A stretch of DNA of 64,000 nt, taken from NCBI RefSeq assembly GCF_000428945.1, contig NZ_AUAX01000019.1, positions 1-64,000 on the forward strand, in the 5' to 3' direction. This document shows, one piece after another, positions 7,438 to 15,669 of this stretch. Both the position numbers and the translations under genes were made by a program. How positions within the stretch are numbered: the stretch's first letter is position 1; each line of letters starts with the position of its first letter. Source of the DNA: Hamadaea tsunoensis DSM 44101. GTDB lineage: Bacteria; Actinomycetota; Actinomycetes; Mycobacteriales; Micromonosporaceae. Under the pieces are notes generated by a model. That model did not search any database, had not been told where the DNA came from, and saw only the letters and a program-made list of their open reading frames with translations.

Positions 7438-8799
7438 TCAGACGGAGAGGCGGCGGCGTACCCGGCGGCCGTCGTTGGTCTCCTGGACGTACTGCTCCAG
7501 GTAGCGGTGGAGCTGGGCGTCGTCGATGTTCGGGAAGCGGTCGGCCAGGGCGCCGATGATCTCGCCCGTCCGCATGCCCTCGTCGCCCTGCGTGATGGCG
7601 TCGAGCGCCTCGTAGATCGAGTTACGCAGCGGGCCGCCGGCCGACCGGACCGTTCCATCCGTCGGCAGTACGCCGGTCAGCTGCTCCCGGATGCCGCTCA
7701 TCAGCTCGGGGACGGCCGACACCGGCCGCTCGACGGGCGTGATCGAGGTCGGCGGCACCGAGATCGGCGGCTCGAACGTGGCCGGCTCGGAGAACGAGGG
7801 CAGCGGCGCCGGCCGCAGCGGATCGTCGCGGTCGAACGGCGGCGTCACCCGATCGAGGACCGTGCCCGAGCCGTTGATCGGCGTGGTCGCGATCGACCGG
7901 TTGAGCTGGGGTTCCGCCGTGCGGGGCGCGGGCGGCTTGGGCGGCGCGACCTTCGGCGTGGCGGCGGCCGGGCCCGCGATCGCCGGCGTGTGCTGATGCC
8001 ACGGCAGGACGCCGAACCGGTACGCGTCGGCGTGGGTGACCCGCCACGGCGGCACGACGTGCTTCTGGCCGGTGAGGTCGGGGCGGGGCTGCTTCGAGCG
8101 GCGGGCGCGGCGTTCGGCGATCCGCGCGGCCGTGGCCGAGCGGTGGTAGAGCCGGTCGGCGCGGGCCATGTCCATGGCGGTCGCCGGGTCGGACACGCCC
8201 TCGCCGAGCGCCAGGTACCAGGCGCGGAACGTCTCGCGGGGGCGCAGCACCCAGCGGACCGGCCGGTAGCGGGGGAGCGGGTCTTCGATCATCCCGGCCG
8301 CGCGCAGCCGGTCGCGCAGTGCCCGCCGGGTCTTCGCCCGCCACAGGACGACGGTCAGGACCGAGGCCGTCGCGTAGACCATGGCGGCCTCGGGATGCCC
8401 GATGGCGTTGGCGTGCATGACCTGCATGGTCACGGCGCCGGCGGTGACCACCCAGACGAGTGTCCACAGTCCGCCGGCGGAGTCGCCGGCCAGCGCGGTC
8501 TGGTTGGCGAGCAGCATCAGGGCGACGGCGGTGGCCTCGATGATGAGGAAGACCACGTACCTTTCCGGACCGTGCATGCCGAGGTAGAGCTCGGCGAACC
8601 CGGCCTGGCCGAGCGCCGCGCCGTAGGAGGCCGCGACGGCGACCACCGTCAGCAGCGTGTTGATCCAGAAGTTCGTGCTCTTGTTCTGCTGGAACACTGG
8701 CCACTGCCGCGCCGCACGGATGGCGGAGACGGCACCCGTCGGGTGCTGTCCGTTGATCCGCGCACCGTTGGTGTGGTCGGGGGTGGGTCTCTCGGTCAC
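7438..8799 (-). CDS. Multi-pass membrane protein with DUF2637-like domain and long cytosolic tail
   Basis: The 453-residue protein begins with about 45 polar residues, then four hydrophobic spans (roughly 45-160) resembling DUF2637, a domain seen in actinobacterial plasmid and element-borne proteins. A basic, Pro-rich region follows, and the last ~65 residues (RNSIYEALDAI, then IGALADRFPNIDDAQLHRYL) look like a winged-helix-type module. The GTG at 8799 has a GGGAGG ribosome site eight bases upstream. Function is unknown; DUF2637 proteins near transfer genes suggest a membrane scaffold, but no transfer gene is seen here. It is divergent from the DUF2127-type gene. Confidence 0.75.
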   Translation of the reverse strand: MTERPTPDHTNGARINGQHPTGAVSAIRAARQWPVFQQNKSTNFWINTLLTVVAVAASYGAALGQAGFAELYLGMHGPERYVVFLIIEATAVALMLLANQTALAGDSAGGLWTLVWVVTAGAVTMQVMHANAIGHPEAAMVYATASVLTVVLWRAKTRRALRDRLRAAGMIEDPLPRYRPVRWVLRPRETFRAWYLALGEGVSDPATAMDMARADRLYHRSATAARIAERRARRSKQPRPDLTGQKHVVPPWRVTHADAYRFGVLPWHQHTPAIAGPAAATPKVAPPKPPAPRTAEPQLNRSIATTPINGSGTVLDRVTPPFDRDDPLRPAPLPSFSEPATFEPPISVPPTSITPVERPVSAVPELMSGIREQLTGVLPTDGTVRSAGGPLRNSIYEALDAITQGDEGMRTGEIIGALADRFPNIDDAQLHRYLEQYVQETNDGRRVRRRLSV

Positions 8800-8898
8800 C
8801 GCGACATCCTCCCAGAGGGCACCGACAATGCGACAGGCATTCTGCCTCGCAGAATTGATCTCCGCACACCGGTGGACGCCGTGGGGTACCTTTCCGCC

Positions 8899-9687
8899 GT
8901 GGACTGGAACCTGCGTAGCTGCGGCCGCAAAGGGCACGTGACCTATGCGCCCACCGAGGATGACCTGCGGCAGAAGCTGCACGCGCACACCCCGGTGGGC
9001 CAGGCGTGGCGGTGCCTCAGATGTGGCACATTCGTCCTCGGCGACCCGCGCGGGTCGGGCCCGGCGTCGGCCGCCCCGATCGTGTTGCGCGGCCGGGCCC
9101 TGCGCGACGCCGTCATCCTGCGGCTGCTGGCCTGCGAGCGGTTCATCAAGGGCCTGCTCGTGCTGGCCGCGGCGTACGGGGTGTTCCGGTTCCGCAAGAA
9201 CCAGGACGCCGTGCAGAAGGCGTTCAATGAGGACCTCCCGCTGCTCAAGCCGATCGCCGAGAAGATCCACTACAACCTGGAGGGCTCGGCGATCGTCCAC
9301 ACGCTGCGTACGGTGATCGAGGCGCAGTCCAAGGCGCTCCTCTGGATCGCCCTCGGCCTCGTGGTCTACGGCACCCTCCAGCTCATCGAGGGCACCGGCC
9401 TGTGGCTGCTCAAGCGCTGGGGCGAGTACTTCGCCGTCGTGGCGACGTCGCTGTTCATCCCGATCGAGATCTACGAGCTCACCGAGCGGGTCACCTGGGT
9501 ACGCGTCGGAGCGCTGCTCATCAACATCGCGGCGGTCGTCTACATCCTGCTGTCGAAGCGGCTCTTCGGTCTGCGGGGCGGCGCGAAGGCGTACCACGCG
9601 GAGCGGGAGGAGCAGAGCCTGCTGGAGGTCGAGGACGCCACCGAGCAGGTCAAGCTGCGCGCCGTGCCCCGGCGTGCGGCCGGCTGA
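8899..9687 (+). CDS. DUF2127-type membrane protein with N-terminal zinc-ribbon-like segment
   Basis: The 262-residue protein starts with WNLRSCGRKGHVTYAP and WRCLRCGTFVLG, giving a Cys-Gly-x-x-x-His and a Cys-x-x-Cys that could bind a metal. The rest matches the DUF2127 pattern: LACERFIKGLLVLAAAYGV, then three more membrane spans with GLWLLKRWGEYFAVVATS and IPIEIYEL. The start GTG follows a -10 box TACCTT by six bases and has no ribosome site, so the mRNA is probably leaderless. It is divergent from the DUF2637-type gene, 99 bases away. Function unknown. Confidence 0.8.
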   Translation: MDWNLRSCGRKGHVTYAPTEDDLRQKLHAHTPVGQAWRCLRCGTFVLGDPRGSGPASAAPIVLRGRALRDAVILRLLACERFIKGLLVLAAAYGVFRFRKNQDAVQKAFNEDLPLLKPIAEKIHYNLEGSAIVHTLRTVIEAQSKALLWIALGLVVYGTLQLIEGTGLWLLKRWGEYFAVVATSLFIPIEIYELTERVTWVRVGALLINIAAVVYILLSKRLFGLRGGAKAYHAEREEQSLLEVEDATEQVKLRAVPRRAAG

Positions 9688-9735
9688 CCGGTCGGCTATA
9701 GTTTCTCGGGTCGGCGCGGGTCACCGGGTCGGCGT

Positions 9736-9808
9736 GCGGATGTAGCGCAGCTGGTAGCGCATCACCTTGCCAAGGTGAGGGTCGCGAGTTCGAATCTCGT
9801 CATCCGCT
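9736..9808 (+). tRNA. tRNA-Gly(GCC), second copy
   Basis: The sequence equals the tRNA-Gly gene at 513-585 but lies on the plus strand: acceptor GCGGATG/CATCCGC and anticodon GCC. It stands alone between the DUF2127-type gene and folP2. Confidence 0.93.
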
Positions 9809-9817
9809 CTTCTCCTT

Positions 9818-9848
9818 CGAGGCGTCGACGTACATCGTCGGCGCCTCG
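9818..9848 (+). terminator. Hairpin after tRNA-Gly
   Basis: The arms CGAGGCGTCGACG and CGTCGGCGCCTCG pair imperfectly around a short loop ten bases after the tRNA. A T-rich run precedes the stem rather than following it. Probable tRNA terminator. Confidence 0.5.
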
Positions 9849-9909
9849 ACTCGTTCCGGCGGCTGAGCACGTTTTCCGGGGGCTGAGCGTGCTGGTAGCG
9901 TCACCCGTC

Positions 9910-10803
9910 GTGACGATCTTTCTGCCCGAGCTGATCGAGCCCCGCCGCACCATCGCCGGGCGTACGTACGACTTCGACCGGGAAGTCGCCGTCATGGCCG
10001 TGGTGAACCGGACACCCGACTCGTTCTTCGACAAAGGCGCCACGTACGCGCTCGACAAGGCCGTCGAGGCCGTCGACGCGGCCGTCTCCGCCGGGGCGGA
10101 CTGGGTGGACATCGGCGGCGTGAAGTTCTCGCCGGACGGGCCCGCGGTGAGCGCCGACGAGGAGCTGGAACGCGTACTGCCGGTGGTCGAGGCGGCCGCC
10201 CGGCACGCGCGCGTCGCGATCTCGGTGGACACGTTCCGCCACGACGTCGCCAAGGCGGCCATCGCGGCCGGCGCGCACATCGTCAACGACACCACCGGGC
10301 TGCACGACCCGTCGCTGGCGGATCTGGTGGCGGCGAACCCGCACACCCAATTGATCATCACGCACAGCATCGCGGCGCCGCGTACGCACCACCCGAAGCC
10401 GCAGTACGCGGACGTCGCCGCAGACATCGCGGCGTTCCTGCGCGATCGGGTGGGGGTGGCGCTCGGCCGGGGCGTCCGCCCAGAGCAGATCATCATCGAC
10501 CCCGGCCACGACCTGAACAAGAACACCTTGCACACGCTGGAACTGACGCGCCGGCTGCCCGAGATCGCCGCGGTCGGCTATCCGATGCTGGCCGCCGTCT
10601 CGAACAAGGATTTCGTCGGCGAGACCCTCGACCGGCCGCAGGGCGAGCGCCTCGAAGGTTCGCTGGCGGCCGAGGCGATCGCGATCGTGCTGGGGGCCCG
10701 GATCGTCCGGATGCACAACGTCAGGGCCGCGGCCGACGTCGCCCGGATGACCGAAGCGATCCTCGGTTGGCGCGCGCCCGCGTACCTTCTGCATAACATG
10801 TGA
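9910..10803 (+). CDS. folP2: Dihydropteroate synthase paralogue, FolP2 type
   Basis: The 297-residue protein has the dihydropteroate synthase barrel: VMAVVNRTPDSFFDKG (pterin-binding segment 1), DIGGVKFSP, NDTTGLHDP and IDPGHDLNKN. In catalytic enzymes the second motif is DIGGESTRPG; the change to DIGGVKFSP is the mark of the actinobacterial FolP2 branch, which is thought not to serve folate synthesis. GTG at 9910 is the likely start; an upstream in-frame GTG near 9888 is possible. The stop overlaps the GTG of the next gene, so the RibD-like reductase is probably translationally coupled. Gene symbol is by branch similarity, not certainty. Confidence 0.8.
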   Translation: MTIFLPELIEPRRTIAGRTYDFDREVAVMAVVNRTPDSFFDKGATYALDKAVEAVDAAVSAGADWVDIGGVKFSPDGPAVSADEELERVLPVVEAAARHARVAISVDTFRHDVAKAAIAAGAHIVNDTTGLHDPSLADLVAANPHTQLIITHSIAAPRTHHPKPQYADVAADIAAFLRDRVGVALGRGVRPEQIIIDPGHDLNKNTLHTLELTRRLPEIAAVGYPMLAAVSNKDFVGETLDRPQGERLEGSLAAEAIAIVLGARIVRMHNVRAAADVARMTEAILGWRAPAYLLHNM

Positions 10804-11453
10804 TCATGCGCAGAATCTGGCCCGACCCCGCCGACCTGGACGAGACCGGGTTGGCGGCGGCGTACGCGCAGGCTCCCGGCGTACGCGTGAACTTCGTGGC
10901 ATCGGTGGACGGGGCCGCGACGCTGGCGGGACGCTCCGGTGGCCTCGGCAATCCCGCCGACCAGCGGGTGATGGGCGTGTTGCGGGAGGCGGCGGACGTA
11001 GTGCTCGTGGGCGCGGGGACGGTCCGCGCCGAGGGCTACGACTTCGTACGCCCGCACATGGCGATCGTGTCGCGCACACTCGACCTGGACCCGGACGAGT
11101 TCGCCGAGGCCACCGTGATCACTGTTTCGAGCGCCCCGGCGGAGCGCCGCTCGCGTTTTCGGGATGTGGTGCTGGCCGGGGACGTCGACGTCGACGGCGC
11201 CCAAGCGGTACGCGCCCTCCAGGAACGCGGCCTCGGCCGCATCCTCTGCGAAGGCGGCCCGCATCTGCTCGGGACCCTGGAGGCGGCGGGCGTGGTGGAC
11301 GAGTTCTGCCTGACCCTCAGCCCGACGCTGGCCGGGCCGGGGGCCACGCGGGTCACCGCCGGTGCCCCGACGACGCCGCAGGGCATGCGCCTGGCGCACG
11401 CCCTGACCGACGACGAGATGCTCTTCCTGCGCTACGAGCGGATCATCAGCTGA
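10800..11453 (+). CDS. Pyrimidine reductase family protein (RibD C-terminal domain)
   Basis: The product (217 residues from GTG at 10800, or 215 from ATG at 10806) is a stand-alone RibD-C/dihydrofolate reductase-fold protein. Motifs are VNFVASVDGAATLAGRSGG at the N-terminus, DVVLVGAGTVRAEGY in the middle and ILCEGGPHLLG for the NADPH site. Stand-alone members reduce flavin or deazaflavin precursors or related pterin-like compounds; the substrate here is not known. Overlap with folP2 indicates one operon, which suggests a shared pterin- or flavin-like pathway. Its 3' end overlaps the convergent YpfJ-type gene by eight bases. Confidence 0.8.
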   Translation: MIMRRIWPDPADLDETGLAAAYAQAPGVRVNFVASVDGAATLAGRSGGLGNPADQRVMGVLREAADVVLVGAGTVRAEGYDFVRPHMAIVSRTLDLDPDEFAEATVITVSSAPAERRSRFRDVVLAGDVDVDGAQAVRALQERGLGRILCEGGPHLLGTLEAAGVVDEFCLTLSPTLAGPGATRVTAGAPTTPQGMRLAHALTDDEMLFLRYERIIS

Positions 11454-12345
11454 AGGTGTCGCACGCCTTCGGATCACCGGTCGTGTACCCCTTGAGCAGC
11501 CAGTCGTGGCGCTGCTGGGCGGTGCCGTGGGTGAACTTCGACTCGTCGATTCGCCCGCCGGACTGCTGCTGGATCTTGTCGTCGCCGATCGACGCCGCCG
11601 CCTGCAGCGCCTGATCGAGATCCTGCTGCGTGACGCTCGTGAAGATCGGCTTGCCGGACGCCGTCTTCGTCTCCGTGGCGTGCTTCGCCCAGACCCCCGC
11701 GTAGCAGTCGGCCTGGAGTTCCAGCTTCACCGACAGCTGGTTGGCCGCGCCGGGATCGCTCTGCTGCTGCTTGTTCACGTCGGCCTCGGTGCCGAGCAGG
11801 TCCTGCACGTGGTGCCCGTACTCGTGGGCGAGCACGTACGGCTGGGCGAACTGCCCCTTCGCGCCGAACCGCGAAGCCAGTTCGTCGTAGAAGGTCAGAT
11901 CGATGTAGACCCGCTTGTCCTCCGGGCAGTAGAACGGCCCGACCCCGCTGTCGGCCTGACCGCAGCCGGTGTTCACGGCCTGCGAGAAGAAGACCGTGTT
12001 CACCTTCTGGTAGGGCTGGCTGTAGACGTCCGGCAACTCGGTCTGCCAGAAGGCCTGAATCGAATTGATGTACAGGATGTTGCGGCAGTCCTCGTTCTTC
12101 GTTCGATCCGGATTCGTCGTCGCGCACTCCTGCTGCACCGTGGAGTTGTCGCCGCTGCCGTCGCCACCGCCGCCGCCACCGAGGACGTTGACGCCGGTGA
12201 TGCCGCCGATCACGAGCAGGGCCAAGGTGACCAGGGTGCCGATCAGGCCGCCGCCCATCCGGAACCCGCCGCCGCCCCCGCCGCCGGATCCGCGTACGTC
12301 GGTGACCTGACTGGTATCAACATCAGCGTTTTCGTTGAGGGACAT
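11446..12345 (-). CDS. YpfJ-family neutral zinc metallopeptidase-like membrane protein
   Basis: The 299-residue protein begins MSLNENADVDTSQVTDVRG, the conserved N-terminus of this family, followed by a Gly-rich loop and one membrane span (about 34-55). The external domain carries HEYGHH (174-179) and ELQADCYAGVWA, a zinc-protease-like site. Paired cysteines (74/87, 128/140) could form disulphides. The family is widespread and its substrate is unknown. The ATG at 12345 is preferred over the longer open frame because of the family N-terminus. It is convergent with, and overlaps, the RibD-C gene. Confidence 0.88.
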   Translation of the reverse strand: MSLNENADVDTSQVTDVRGSGGGGGGGFRMGGGLIGTLVTLALLVIGGITGVNVLGGGGGGDGSGDNSTVQQECATTNPDRTKNEDCRNILYINSIQAFWQTELPDVYSQPYQKVNTVFFSQAVNTGCGQADSGVGPFYCPEDKRVYIDLTFYDELASRFGAKGQFAQPYVLAHEYGHHVQDLLGTEADVNKQQQSDPGAANQLSVKLELQADCYAGVWAKHATETKTASGKPIFTSVTQQDLDQALQAAASIGDDKIQQQSGGRIDESKFTHGTAQQRHDWLLKGYTTGDPKACDTFS

Positions 12346-12413
12346 GGCGGGTCTATTCCCGCTTTCCGAGATCCTCAAAATCAGGATCCAATGCAAGATC
12401 TTTAAGATCTTTT

Positions 12414-12550
12414 TGTCCCGGGTCCGTCGATCTCACCTCCGCTCCTCACGCGGGAGACCGTTCCGGCCCCTCCGCTGCGCTCCGAGGCCTCCACTGCCAG
12501 GTGAGTGGGGCGAGCATCCATCGCCGCCGTTCGGTCACCGTTTCACCCTG
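12414..12550 (-). repeat. Intergenic repeat block A, copy 2
   Basis: It matches the A copy at 2764-2890 and, reversed, those at 40583 and 50650. Here A, B, P and Q occur together in the reversed order over 12414-13063. It lies upstream of the YpfJ-type gene. An AAGATCTTTAAGATCTTTTT segment just before it (about 12395-12414) adds a small palindrome. Confidence 0.7.
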
Positions 12551-12575
12551 ACCCTGGTTCGCTGCCACCTCCTGC

Positions 12576-12594
12576 CTTTGTCGCGACTGTCCGA
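12576..12594 (-). repeat. Block B motif
   Basis: The reverse strand reads TCGGACAGTCGCGACAAAG. Six copies of this motif (consensus ATCGGACAGTCGSGACAAAG) occur in the window, all in gene-free repeat clusters. The others are at 12730, 13040, 40201, 40550 and 50614. Confidence 0.7.
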
Positions 12595-12619
12595 CTTGTG
12601 CCCAGCTGCTCTCGCTGCT

Positions 12620-12696
12620 CTCGACGATCTTGCGCGAATGTCCCAAATCCGCGGCATATGCCCGGAATGCCAGTACATTCGCGCAAGATCGTCGAG
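12620..12696. repeat. Perfect 22-bp inverted repeat with 33-base loop
   Basis: The arms 12620-12641 and 12675-12696 are exact reverse complements (starting CTCGACGATCTTGCGCGAAT). The loop holds a smaller palindrome GGCATATGCC. It is inserted between two B motifs of the repeat cluster. Such perfect symmetry suggests recent origin or selection. Confidence 0.8.
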
Positions 12697-12729
12697 AAGG
12701 GGGGCGTCGGCCAGCCTCGGCGTGCTGGG

Positions 12730-12753
12730 CTTTGTCGTGACTGTCCGATATGG
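12730..12753 (-). repeat. Block B motif
   Basis: The reverse strand reads CCATATCGGACAGTCACGAC then AAAG. It lies 24 bases from the left arm of P copy 2 and keeps the P-B order in reverse. Confidence 0.7.
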
Positions 12754-12777
12754 ATGTCCGGTCAGTCGCCGGCGGGG

Positions 12778-12923
12778 TGATCGTTTGCGGCTCAGGTGTG
12801 AATGTGGCCGCCGACTGCATGATCGATTGCGGTTTTGGAGCACGCTGACCGCCTCTGGCTACACCTGATCCGTAAACGATCATGCAGATCGAGCCGGAAT
12901 TACGCCTCAGCCGTAAATGATCA
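12778..12923 (-). repeat. Palindromic repeat block P, copy 2
   Basis: The left arm begins TGATCGTTTGCGGCTCAGGT and the right arm ends CTCAGCCGTAAATGATCA. Inner arms are GACTGCATGATCGATTGCGG and CCGTAAACGATCATGCAGATC. The core, read on the minus strand, contains CAGGTGTAGCCAGAGGCGGTC, close to the core of the copy at 40371. Confidence 0.75.
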
Positions 12924-12950
12924 AGGAATCGGCGGCGCCGGCCCACCGGC

Positions 12951-13063
12951 CGGAAGATCATTCCCGCATCACGGGAGCTGGCCGGGGACCGAACGGGTTG
13001 GACATGATCCACAGCGGCCGAGATGTCACAACTCGAACCCTGTATCGGACAGTCGGGACAAAG
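12951..13063 (-). repeat. Block Q copy 2 followed by a B motif
   Basis: The segment 12951-13020 is the reverse complement of the Q block at 6717-6786 with moderate divergence. A further B motif (ATCGGACAGTCGGGACAAAG) follows at 13040-13063. Together with P, B and A it completes the composite element of this gene-free stretch (12346-13120), in which I see no gene. Confidence 0.65.
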
Positions 13064-13120
13064 TCGGAGTGGGTCTGCCCGCGGGCTCGCCATGGATGAT
13101 CATGCGTGCCGACGGCCGGA

Positions 13121-14644
13121 TCAGAAGTGGTGGCGCAGGCGGAGGTGCTTGGGGCGGCCGTCGGGATCGCAGACGAGCTGCTGGATCACCTTGGCCGCCG
13201 GCTTGCGCCATGTCGTCAGCGACGGCGGATCGTACCTGCGCAGCTGGCCCGCCGGGCGGACGCCGGAACGGCCGGACTCGTGCCAGGCGTCGAGTTCCGC
13301 GGCGGACTTCGCGAACGCGGCGAAGCTCGACATCGGGTCGAGCAGGTCGCCGTCGTCGCCGTCGACCCGGCCGAGGTGCTCTCGCTGCAACTGCAGGCGG
13401 AGGTCCCGGGGGAAGCCGTCCGGCTCGTAGACCGCGCAGGACAGTTCGCTGTCGTAGGTCCACGAGCGCAGGTTGAAGTTGTCGGAGCCGACCGTCGACC
13501 ACGTGTCGTCGATGACGCAGACCTTGGCGTGGACGTAGATCGGCGTACCGGTGGGGTTTTCGAGGGTGTAGCAGGCGACCCGGTCGCCCCCGGCCTTGCG
13601 CAGCAGCGCCATCGCGCGGCGGCGGCCGTAGAGTTCGGCCTCCGAGACCAGCCCGTGCGCCGAGTCCGGGTACCGGGGCAGGACCGCGACGAGGTGCAGG
13701 TCGGGATGCGTACGCAGGGCGTCGGCGAACGGCCGGGCCACCTCGGTCGACCAGAGGTACTGGTCCTCGATGTAGATCAGCCGGCTGGCCCGGGGCAGCG
13801 CCTTGAGGTACGCCCGCGCGATGCTCCGCTCTCCCCGGGGCGCGAACGGATATCGCAGCCGCGGATACGTGCGCAGCACTTGGAGCGGCACGGAACCGGC
13901 CTCCGGTGGCGGCGGCGTACGCCGGGCGGTCGTCGCCGGTGTGTTGCGGCGCCGGTCGAGGGTGTCGCGTAGCCGCCGCAAGGGATGGCGGGTCAGTTCG
14001 GCCGGATCGTTCCAGCGCTCCCGGAAGACGGTTTCCACATCGGACACCGCCGGTCCGCGGATTTCCAGTTGCACGTCGTGCCACGGTGGACGCTCCCCGT
14101 ACGCCGGATTCATCGGCAGTGTCTGGGGGTCACCGTCATGGTCGGCCGAATCGCCGCGGCTGTGACAGACGTCGATGCCGCCGACGAAGGCGACATCGGA
14201 TTCGGGGCGCTCCGGACTGCGTACGACGAAAAGCTTCTGGTGGTGTGAACCGCCCACTTTCACGCGCATGTCGAGCAGGCAGTCGCCACCGGCGGCCTGA
14301 ATGGCGTCGACGAGTTCGCGGTTGGGCTCGGCGGAGAAGGCGAGGCGCTCGGCGTGCGAGCGCCAGACGAGGCCCTGAATGACGACGCCGCGGCCCGCGG
14401 CGGCCGTCAGGACCTCGGCGAACGCGGTGCCGGGGCCGTCGAGGAGCTGGTCGAGGTCGGCCCGCCAGTCGGTGAACAGGATGGTGTCGCCACGGCGGGT
14501 GCCCGTGACGGCCTGGTGCAGCGCCCGGAAATAGGTACGCCCGTGGACCAGTGCGCGCACGGCATTGCCGGCGGTGAACGGCTCTATCGTGGACGCCGGA
14601 TTGCCGCGTTCGGCCCGGCTGAGGAACCAGTCTTCGGCGGTCAC
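13121..14644 (-). CDS. Phospholipase D-family protein
   Basis: The 507-residue protein has two PLD half-sites. The first is GGSHHQKLFVVR (His135, Lys137), where the usual following Asp is displaced. The second is complete: YVHAKVCVIDDTWSTVGSDN (His372, Lys374, Asp379). Both halves are needed for a PLD active site, which works through a phosphohistidine on phosphodiesters such as phospholipids or nucleic acids. There is no signal peptide, so it should act in the cytoplasm or at the membrane's inner face. The GTG start overlaps the stop of the upstream regulator gene as GTGA, so the two form an operon. Confidence 0.85.
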   Translation of the reverse strand: MTAEDWFLSRAERGNPASTIEPFTAGNAVRALVHGRTYFRALHQAVTGTRRGDTILFTDWRADLDQLLDGPGTAFAEVLTAAAGRGVVIQGLVWRSHAERLAFSAEPNRELVDAIQAAGGDCLLDMRVKVGGSHHQKLFVVRSPERPESDVAFVGGIDVCHSRGDSADHDGDPQTLPMNPAYGERPPWHDVQLEIRGPAVSDVETVFRERWNDPAELTRHPLRRLRDTLDRRRNTPATTARRTPPPPEAGSVPLQVLRTYPRLRYPFAPRGERSIARAYLKALPRASRLIYIEDQYLWSTEVARPFADALRTHPDLHLVAVLPRYPDSAHGLVSEAELYGRRRAMALLRKAGGDRVACYTLENPTGTPIYVHAKVCVIDDTWSTVGSDNFNLRSWTYDSELSCAVYEPDGFPRDLRLQLQREHLGRVDGDDGDLLDPMSSFAAFAKSAAELDAWHESGRSGVRPAGQLRRYDPPSLTTWRKPAAKVIQQLVCDPDGRPKHLRLRHHF

Positions 14645-15534
14645 GCCGCCGCCATTGCCCCCACGGCCGCCGGCGCAAACGTGCGCGGGTCCGGGATGAT
14701 CCGCGGCGCGACCGTGGCCAGCCGCTCGTACGCCGACCGTGAAGCGGCGTTCAGCGGCGTGTAGACGGTCATGCGGGTGCCGCGGCGGTCGGTGAGCCAG
14801 GTGTGCACGACCTCGGTGTCGATGTCGCCGACCTCACGGTGGTGGATGTGCTTCACCATGTTGTCCATGCCCGCGACCTCCTGGCGCTCCCAGAGCTCGC
14901 GGAACTCCGTCGAGTACTCCTCCAACTGGCGCAGCAGCCGCTGCCACGCGGGGTCGGTGAGGTCGGCGGCGGCCGCCGCGCGCATCTTGGCGACCAGCCT
15001 CGGCGCGTTCTTCTCCCAGTCGCCCATGAGATGGCGCCACTCGGGATCCGCGAAGTAGAGGAACAGCGTGTTCTGCATGCACACGGGCAGCTGCCGATAG
15101 TCGCCCACCATCGCGATGTAGGTGTCATTGCCGGCCAGGATCTCCCAATGTGGACCGGCCACCACGGCCGGAATCGGCGAGATCTGGTCGAGCATGACCC
15201 GGATGGCGGGGGAGACCTGCGGCGGCTGGTCGGCGAGGTGCGGTTCGGGCAGCTCGGCCAGGGCGAACAGGTGCGCCTGCTCGACGTCGTTCAGCTGCAG
15301 TACGCGCGCCACGGCGTTCATGACCTGCGCGGAGGCGTTGATGTCGCGGCCCTGCTCCAGCCAGGTGTACCAGGTGACGCCGATGCCGGACAGCAGCGCG
15401 ACCTCCTCCCGGCGCAGCCCCGGCGTACGCCGCCGCAGCCCGGGGGCCATGCCGACCATCTCGGGTGTCGTACGCTCGCGCCGGGACCGGATGAACTCGC
15501 CCAGAGCGCGACGCCGTTCCGCTGCCTGGCTCAT
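14641..15534 (-). CDS. XRE-family regulator with MmyB-like ligand domain
   Basis: The 297-residue protein has an N-terminal HTH: TPGLRREEVALLSGIGVTWY then TWLEQGRDINAS, typical of this actinobacterial group. The C-terminal half (from about 110) matches the MmyB-like domain, including a VAGPHWEILAGNDTY segment and a closing DTEVVHTWLTDRRGTRMTVY. Such proteins often sit divergent from transporters or oxidoreductases that they repress. Here the divergent gene is an MFS pump, and three direct repeats lie between. The PLD gene is downstream in the same operon. Confidence 0.87.
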   Translation of the reverse strand: MSQAAERRRALGEFIRSRRERTTPEMVGMAPGLRRRTPGLRREEVALLSGIGVTWYTWLEQGRDINASAQVMNAVARVLQLNDVEQAHLFALAELPEPHLADQPPQVSPAIRVMLDQISPIPAVVAGPHWEILAGNDTYIAMVGDYRQLPVCMQNTLFLYFADPEWRHLMGDWEKNAPRLVAKMRAAAAADLTDPAWQRLLRQLEEYSTEFRELWERQEVAGMDNMVKHIHHREVGDIDTEVVHTWLTDRRGTRMTVYTPLNAASRSAYERLATVAPRIIPDPRTFAPAAVGAMAAA

Positions 15535-15559
15535 CGAGAGATCCCCCGTTCGATGCGTT

Positions 15560-15616
15560 CCTGGTGCTGCCGGTACTTGCCTGGTGCTGCCGGTACTTTC
15601 CTGGTGCTGCCAGTAA
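15560..15616. promoter_or_regulatory. Three direct repeats of 20 bases, likely regulator operator
   Basis: The unit TCCTGGTGCTGCCGGTACTT is repeated with an exact 20-base period at 15560, 15580 and 15600 (the last diverges after 13 bases). It occupies the gap between the divergent XRE regulator and MFS genes. A 20-base period is about two helix turns, so bound dimers would line up on one face. Confidence 0.65.
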
Positions 15617-15669
15617 CAGTATCAGCGCGCTCTAGGTACCAGGTTGCGAGCGGGTCAAAGCTGATCATC

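Noticed and set aside
12835-13476. ORFs spanning the 12.4-13.1 kb repeat cluster
   Set aside because: They overlap the PLD gene antisense or palindromic repeats, with Arg/Gly-rich translation typical of shadow frames.
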